This document shows, in pieces, positions 59,501 to 64,000 of a DNA stretch of 64,000 nt. The notes under the pieces are model-generated. The model had not been told where the DNA came from. It saw only the letters and a program-made list of their open reading frames with translations, and searched no databases. Source of the stretch: UBA6055 sp965203755 (GTDB lineage: Bacteria; Chloroflexota; Anaerolineae; Aggregatilineales; Phototrophicaceae); NCBI GenBank assembly GCA_965203755.1, contig OZ241910.1, positions 2,170,001 through 2,234,000 of the forward strand, given 5' to 3'. Numbering within the stretch: the stretch's first letter is position 1; each line of letters opens with the position of its first letter. A program made the position numbers and the translations under genes.

Positions 59501-61549
59501 GCCAACCGCGCCCTGATGGGCTCCAATATGCAGCGTCAAGCCGTGCCTTTGATTACGCCCGATGTCTCGGTGGTGAGCACCGGGATGGAAAGACAGGCGG
59601 CCTCCGACAGTGGACAAGTGTTGGTGTCGGACATTGAGGCTGAAGTCGTCAGTGTGCAGGGGCATCGGGTGATTGTCAAAACGCCCAAAGGCGACGAAGT
59701 GAATTATCCTCTGCGTAAATATGACCGCTCGAACCAATCGACCTGCATTGACCAGCGGCCCTTGGTACGCAAGGGCGATATCATCAAACCCGGTGATGTG
59801 ATCGCCGACAGTTCCTCAACCTATGACGGCCGTCTTGCGCTGGGGCATGATGTGCTGACTTGCTTCCTTTCCTGGGATGGCGGCAACTATGAGGATGCTC
59901 TGCTCATCAGCGAGGATATGCTCCGCAACGACAAGTTCACCAGCATCCACATCGAGAAACATGAAATTGAGGCCCGCGATACCAAGCTGGGATCAGAAGA
60001 GATCACTTATGATATTCCCAATGTCGGTGAAGAAGTGCTGAAGGACCTCGATGAGCGCGGGATTGTGCGGATTGGCGCCGAAGTCGGGCCGAATGATATT
60101 CTGGTCGGCAAAATCACGCCCAAAGGCGAAAAGGAACTGTCGCCGGAAGAAAAGCTGCTGCGGGCTATCTTTGGCGAACAGGCGCGGGAAGTCAAGGATT
60201 CCTCGCTGCGCCTGCCGCATGGAGACCGCGGCAAGGTCGTCGATGTCAAAATTTTTACCCGCGATGAGCATCCCGATTTGCCGGCCGGCGTCGAAAAAAT
60301 GGTGCGCGTGAGCGTCGCCCAGCGCCGCAAGCTGACCGTCGGCGACAAGATGGCCGGGCGCCACGGGAACAAGGGAGTCATCTCCAAAATTGTCCCGATT
60401 GCGGACATGCCATATATCAAGGGCGGTGTTCCAGTGGAGATTATCCTGAATCCCCTGGGGGTGCCGGGGCGAATGAACATCGGTCAGATTCTGGAACTGC
60501 ACTTGGGCTGGGCCGCCGACCGCTTGGGCTTCCGCGCGGTTACGCCGGTGTTTGACGGCGCCCGCGAGCATGAAATCCAGGCTGAACTGGGCCGTGCTTG
60601 GATGATGGATTGGGCTTGGAAAATAACGACCGAACGCGCTTGGGAAGACCATGAACGTCTGGCTGAAATGGGCCAGATCGCGCTGGAAGAATTTGATGAC
60701 GATATGCACGTCATTTGCGCCTATCTGGTGGACCGCGTGGGCGAATCGGGTTTGTATGACAATGAAGCGATTATCCTCGAACGCGACGAAACTTATGTTC
60801 GGCGGGTGGCGGCCGCCGAAGTTCTGCGCGGCTTCGGCTATGACCCCGATGAAGTTATGGTCTATGATAACGCCGACCTGCCGATTGAAGTCCGCGACCG
60901 CCGCGATCTGAACGCCCTGCGGGTTTCATTGCGGCTCTGGATTCAACAGAGTGCGGAGCGGGAAATCGAACTGGAGGACGATCTTGAGATTCGGGACTTG
61001 TTCGAGATTGCCGATCAGGTGATGTTTGAGACCGGGCGTCCGGTGCCGCATTATGGCAAGCAGACCTTGTATGATGGCCGCACCGGCGAGGCTTTCGACC
61101 GTCATGTCGCCGTCGGTTATGTGCACATGCTCAAGCTGGCGCATTTGGTTGAGGACAAAGCCCATGCCCGTTCAACCGGCCCGTACAGCCTGGTGACTCA
61201 GCAGCCCTTGGGCGGCAAGGCGCAGTTTGGCGGGCAGCGCTTTGGCGAGATGGAAGTCTGGGCGCTGGAAGCCTATGGCGCAGCCTACATCCTGCAAGAA
61301 ATGCTGACGGTCAAATCCGATGATGTCCAGGGGCGCGTCAAGACCTATGAGAGCATCGTCAAAGGCGAGCCGATTGAAGAGCCGGGCATTCCGACCAGCT
61401 TCCGCGTCCTGGTCAAGGAATTGCAGAGCTTGGGTTTGTCGGTTGAGGCGATTACCGGCAGCGGCGATGTGATTCGCTTTGGCAAGGATGACGAGCAGGC
61501 GCGGAAGCCGCAGCCGGCCGCCGGCTTGCTGGGGCTTGGCTCAAGCTAG
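56510..61549 (+). CDS. rpoB: RNA polymerase beta subunit with large internal insertions
   Basis: A 1679-residue RpoB; E. coli has 1342. It starts with TTG at 56510, preceded by GAGGAG. Conserved blocks are intact: [66 protein letters not shown] (rifampicin region, Glu at the E. coli Asp516 position), [21 protein letters not shown] and the C-terminal [41 protein letters not shown]. Between [11 protein letters not shown] and [18 protein letters not shown], where other RpoBs have about ten residues, lies an insertion of roughly 415 residues (about 505-922) with internal repeats. A second insertion of over 100 residues (about 1358-1515) follows [10 protein letters not shown]. rpoC is not downstream. 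Confidence 0.97.
   Translation: [1679 protein letters not shown]
58091..58308 (+). repeat. Tandem 81-bp repeats inside rpoB
   Basis: Two full units (58091-58171 and 58172-58252) and a partial third (58253 to about 58308). Each encodes a 27-residue unit such as [20 protein letters not shown] followed by NFDERMD. The units are in frame and very similar in DNA, so they arose by recent duplication. Confidence 0.9.
58767..58938 (+). repeat. Near-identical 70-bp direct repeat inside rpoB
   Basis: 58767-58836 and 58869-58938 differ at about one base (AATAGC against AACAGC) and are 102 bases apart, so the phase is kept. Both encode [20 protein letters not shown] then EI. More diverged copies of the same motif (about 58990-59090 and 59130-59270) follow, giving a four-fold array of small beta-rich modules. 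Confidence 0.9.
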
Positions 61550-61574
61550 GCGCAGGGCATATAAACTGAACGCG

Positions 61575-61606
61575 AAGGGCGCGTCGCTGATGATGCGCCC
61601 TTTTTT
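61575..61606 (+). terminator. Intrinsic terminator after rpoB
   Basis: AAGGGCGC (61575-61582) pairs with GCGCCCTT (61595-61602) around a 12-base loop and is followed by T residues to 61606. It lies 26 bases after the rpoB stop and shows that rpoB ends its own transcription unit. Confidence 0.88.
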
Positions 61607-61721
61607 GATTTGTCAGGCGCATTTCCGGTAAAAGTCTCGCCAAAACCCCCTCTGTTCGTGTACAATGGCGAGTCATAGGCAAGGCAGGGATAAAATCAAA
61701 CTTGGCATTTCTTGATTTTGC

Positions 61722-61749
61722 TTGAATTGTATGCTAGTGTTTGTATATC
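61722..61749 (+). promoter_or_regulatory. Putative nuo operon promoter
   Basis: TTGAAT (61722-61727) and TATATC (61744-61749) with a 16-base spacer, 40 bases before nuoA, in an AT-rich stretch following the rpoB terminator. Other TATGCT- and TACAAT-like hexamers nearby are less well placed. Confidence 0.4.
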
Positions 61750-61789
61750 TTGATTTGTTCCAAAAAGCACAAATGGCTGGAATACCAGT

Positions 61790-62149
61790 ATGACCGTTCT
61801 TGAATTTGCCCCGGTTGGGGCGCTCCTCGTGATTGCAATCGCTTTGGCTTTCATCATCGCCAATATCTCGCGCGTGTTTGGCCCGCACAAACCCAGCTAT
61901 CGCAAAGGCGTCGCTTATGAAAGCGGGATGAAGCCGATTGGCCCAGCCACGCGCCGCCTGCCGGTCAAGTTCTACCTGGTGGCGGTGCTGTTCATTATTT
62001 TTGATATTGAAGTGATTTTCTTTTTGCCTTGGGCTGTCTCCATGCGCGGACTGGGGGGCTATGGTCTGGCTGTGATGGCGGTGTTCACCGCGATTTTGAT
62101 TGTTGGTTTTGTCTATGAATGGAAGAAAGGGGGTTTGGAATGGGAGTAA
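61790..62149 (+). CDS. nuoA: NADH-quinone oxidoreductase subunit A
   Basis: A 119-residue membrane subunit of complex I with three helices (about 8-28, 62-82 and 90-110). The family blocks KGVAYESGMKPIGPATRRLPVKFYLVAVLFIIFDIEVIFFLPWAV are complete, with the conserved acidic residues in the second helix (DIEV). It starts the nuoABCD run; nuoB overlaps its last ten bases. It forms part of the membrane arm near the quinone site. Confidence 0.96.
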   Translation: MTVLEFAPVGALLVIAIALAFIIANISRVFGPHKPSYRKGVAYESGMKPIGPATRRLPVKFYLVAVLFIIFDIEVIFFLPWAVSMRGLGGYGLAVMAVFTAILIVGFVYEWKKGGLEWE

Positions 62150-62622
62150 GCTCCAAGCTCGGGAATCTGGGTGTTGTGACTACCACCGTGGAACAGGCTG
62201 TGAATTGGGCGCGGACGGGGGCGATGTGGCCGCTCTTGTTTGGTTTGGCTTGCTGCGCCATTGAATACATGAGTTCGCAGGCATCCAGCTATGACCTGTC
62301 GCGCTTTGGCATGGAATTGAACCGCGCCACGCCGCGCCAGGCGGATCTGCTGATTGTGTCGGGGCGTTTAACGCGCAAGATGGCGCCGGTCATCCGTCAG
62401 CTGTACGATCAGATGGCGGAGCCCAAGTGGGTCATTTCGATGGGGGACTGCGCCTCGTGCGGCGGCGTCTATAACAATTATGCGATTGTGCAGGGGGTGG
62501 ATGAAATCATCCCGGTGGATGTTTATATCGCCGGCTGTCCGCCGCGCCCGGAACAGCTGCTGCATGGCATTTTGACCCTGCATGAAAAAGTCAAGGGCGA
62601 GCGGATTAGCGATTGGGCTTAG
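62140..62622 (+). CDS. nuoB: NADH-quinone oxidoreductase subunit B
   Basis: A 160-residue subunit carrying the terminal 4Fe-4S cluster N2 that passes electrons to quinone. Ligands are the tandem cysteines in GLACCAIEYM (C38, C39), the Cys in MGDCASCGG (C104) and GCPPRPEQLL (C133). The start ATG 62140 has AAGGGGG seven bases upstream and overlaps nuoA, giving translational coupling. The N-terminus is shorter than in some orthologues, without functional consequence. Confidence 0.96.
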   Translation: MGVSSKLGNLGVVTTTVEQAVNWARTGAMWPLLFGLACCAIEYMSSQASSYDLSRFGMELNRATPRQADLLIVSGRLTRKMAPVIRQLYDQMAEPKWVISMGDCASCGGVYNNYAIVQGVDEIIPVDVYIAGCPPRPEQLLHGILTLHEKVKGERISDWA

Positions 62623-62661
62623 ATTGGGTTGATGCACTTGAGTAACAGAGGCGACTGAAGC

Positions 62662-63237
62662 ATGGAAATTCCAGCGGCGAAAGACCCGATACAAGCGCTG
62701 CGAGACAGTCTTGACGATGCTGTCCTGCACGTTAAGGAATTTCGGGGCGAAACCACGATTGTTGTTCAGCCAGAGCGTCTGCTTGAAACGCTGGACTTCT
62801 GCCGCGTTAGCGCCGGGCTGGTTTATAACATGCTCTCGGACGTGAGCGCTGTCGATTATTATCCGAACGATTATGGCGACCGATTTGATGGTGAGGATAG
62901 CGATTATCGCCCGGAGCGATATGGGGTTTGCTATCATATTCTGTCGATGCTGTACAATCGCCGTCTGCGCGTCAAGACCTTTGCCGCCGAAGCGGCCCCG
63001 GTCGTTCCATCGGCAACGGCTGTCTGGCCGGCGGCGAATTGGCTGGAACGCGAAATTGCGGATATGATGGGCATCGCCTTTGCCGGACATCCCGATCAGC
63101 GCCGTTTGCTGATGCCCGAGGATTGGCATGGGCATCCACACCGGCGCGATTATCCCCTGGGTAAGGAGACGGTCGCCTTTTCATTTAATGAGGAAGACAT
63201 TCGCAAGCATAAACCCTTCGCCAAGAGGCAGTTTTGA
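62662..63237 (+). CDS. nuoC: NADH-quinone oxidoreductase subunit C
   Basis: A 191-residue hydrophilic subunit of the 30 kDa family. The core reads CRVSAGLVYNMLSDVSAVDYYPNDYGDRFDGED, then YGVCYHILSMLYNRRLRVKTFA and the signature NWLEREIADMMGIAFAGHPDQRRLLMPEDWHGHPHRRDYPLG (about 122-165). It joins the NuoB/NuoD module of complex I. It follows nuoB by 39 bases and precedes nuoD by 7. Confidence 0.95.
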   Translation: MEIPAAKDPIQALRDSLDDAVLHVKEFRGETTIVVQPERLLETLDFCRVSAGLVYNMLSDVSAVDYYPNDYGDRFDGEDSDYRPERYGVCYHILSMLYNRRLRVKTFAAEAAPVVPSATAVWPAANWLEREIADMMGIAFAGHPDQRRLLMPEDWHGHPHRRDYPLGKETVAFSFNEEDIRKHKPFAKRQF

Positions 63238-63244
63238 GGTGAAT

Positions 63245-64000
63245 ATGGTCGCTGCAACGCAAACGATTGAAGAACAGCGCAAATGGGAAGGCAGCCTGGA
63301 ACAGTTAGCAGGGCTGGTTTCGGAACGGGCGCTCGCCGGCGAAACCATGCTGCTCAATATGGGGCCGCATCATCCCAGCACGCACGGGGTGCTGCGACTC
63401 CTGCTTGAACTGGACGGCGAGGAAATTGTCTCATGCCTGCCGGATATTGGTTTTCTGCATACTGGCATCGAGAAATCGATTGAAGACAAGAGCTACGAAA
63501 AAGCGGTGCCGCTCACTGACCGCATGGATTATCTTTCGCCAATGTCGAACAATATGGCCTTTGCCAGCGCGGTGGAAAAACTGCTTGATCTGGATGTGCC
63601 TGAACGCGGTCAGATTATCCGCGTCATTTGTCTGGAACTGGCGCGTTGCGCCAGCCATCTGGTTTGGCTGGGGACTCATGCGATTGATATGGGGGCGATG
63701 AGCGTGCTGCTTTACGCTTTCCGTGAGCGCGAGCGCATTCTGGGCATGTTCGAGATGCTGTCGGGTCAGCGCATGATGAGCAGTTATATCCGTCCCGGCG
63801 GGGTCTGGCGCGATGTCCCTGATGATTTTATCCCGACGCTGAAGCAGTTCTTGCATGATTTCCCAGCCAAGGTTGATGATTATGAAGCGCTGCTGACGCA
63901 GAATCCGATTTGGCAAGACCGGGCGCAGGGGGTAGGCGTCATTGAACCCGATCTCGCGCTGGCTTACGGCATGACGGGGCCGGCTTTGCGCGGCAGCGGC
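63245..64000 (+). CDS. nuoD: NADH-quinone oxidoreductase subunit D (partial, cut by window end)
   Basis: The first 252 residues of the 49 kDa-type subunit, which with NuoB forms the quinone pocket. MLLNMGPHHPSTHGVLRLLLELDGEEI (about 39-65) carries the His/Thr loop at the quinone site. PDIGFLHTGIEKSIEDKSYEKAVPLTDRMDYLSPMSNN and RVICLELARCASHLVWLGTHAIDMGA continue the family pattern. The frame is open at base 64000, ending TGPALRGSG. The remaining nuo genes are expected to lie beyond the window. Confidence 0.95.
   Translation, partial: MVAATQTIEEQRKWEGSLEQLAGLVSERALAGETMLLNMGPHHPSTHGVLRLLLELDGEEIVSCLPDIGFLHTGIEKSIEDKSYEKAVPLTDRMDYLSPMSNNMAFASAVEKLLDLDVPERGQIIRVICLELARCASHLVWLGTHAIDMGAMSVLLYAFRERERILGMFEMLSGQRMMSSYIRPGGVWRDVPDDFIPTLKQFLHDFPAKVDDYEALLTQNPIWQDRAQGVGVIEPDLALAYGMTGPALRGSG

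Overview
This 64 kb window looks like one contig of a free-living bacterial chromosome with high-50s percent GC by eye. The gene set fits Chloroflexota, probably an Anaerolineae-like lineage. Supporting features are a single-chain glycyl-tRNA synthetase (alpha and beta fused), an ABC-2 permease fused to a GldG-like domain and followed by a DUF4340 protein, very large PTPS-related membrane proteins, a solute transporter cluster mixed with acyl-CoA ligases, and an RpoB with very large internal insertions. This taxonomic call is an inference from gene content; no rRNA or tRNA gene was recognised.

Layout. 1-760: 5' part of a polytopic membrane protein. 954-10022 (minus): LivKHMGF-type ABC transporter interleaved with two AMP-forming acyl-CoA ligases, suggesting import and CoA activation of a carboxylic acid. 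10071-10224: 5' remnant of an insertion sequence. 10330-18564: a 1045-residue membrane protein, a PhyH-type dioxygenase, an SDR, a Gfo/Idh/MocA oxidoreductase, a second (miniature) IS remnant, a lipase-like hydrolase whose stop codon lies inside the IS end, and a short HIT protein. 18715-22379: UPF0200-like kinase, a DtxR-like regulator lacking the usual primary metal ligands, an AT-rich DUF262+HEPN gene pair (candidate defence or toxin system), and a RidA protein. 22401-26689: hyuA and hyuB separated by an oppositely oriented hsp20. 27127-30862: frr, uppS, a flippase-like membrane protein and alanine dehydrogenase. 31049-33426: a small membrane protein, a good bidirectional terminator, and a Mg/Co-chelatase locus where the I-type and D-type parts are joined only by a -1 shift at an A9 run. 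33591-39981: PH-domain protein, PfkB sugar kinase and the Gld-type ABC exporter. 40145-47603: glyS, dnaG, rpoD, nfi. 47700-56072: TPR protein, glycosyltransferases, ABC-F factor, methyltransferase and O-antigen-ligase-like protein. 56510-61549: rpoB with tandem promoters and an intrinsic terminator, without rpoC next to it. 61790-64000: nuoABCD, the last one cut by the window edge.

The most notable observations are the probable programmed -1 frameshift producing both a short AAA+ chelatase subunit and a 692-residue ChlD-like protein from one gene; the roughly 415-residue repeat-bearing insertion in RpoB; the DUF262/HEPN pair; two related IS remnants, one of which supplies the end of a neighbouring gene; and the DtxR-like regulator with a dismantled primary metal site.
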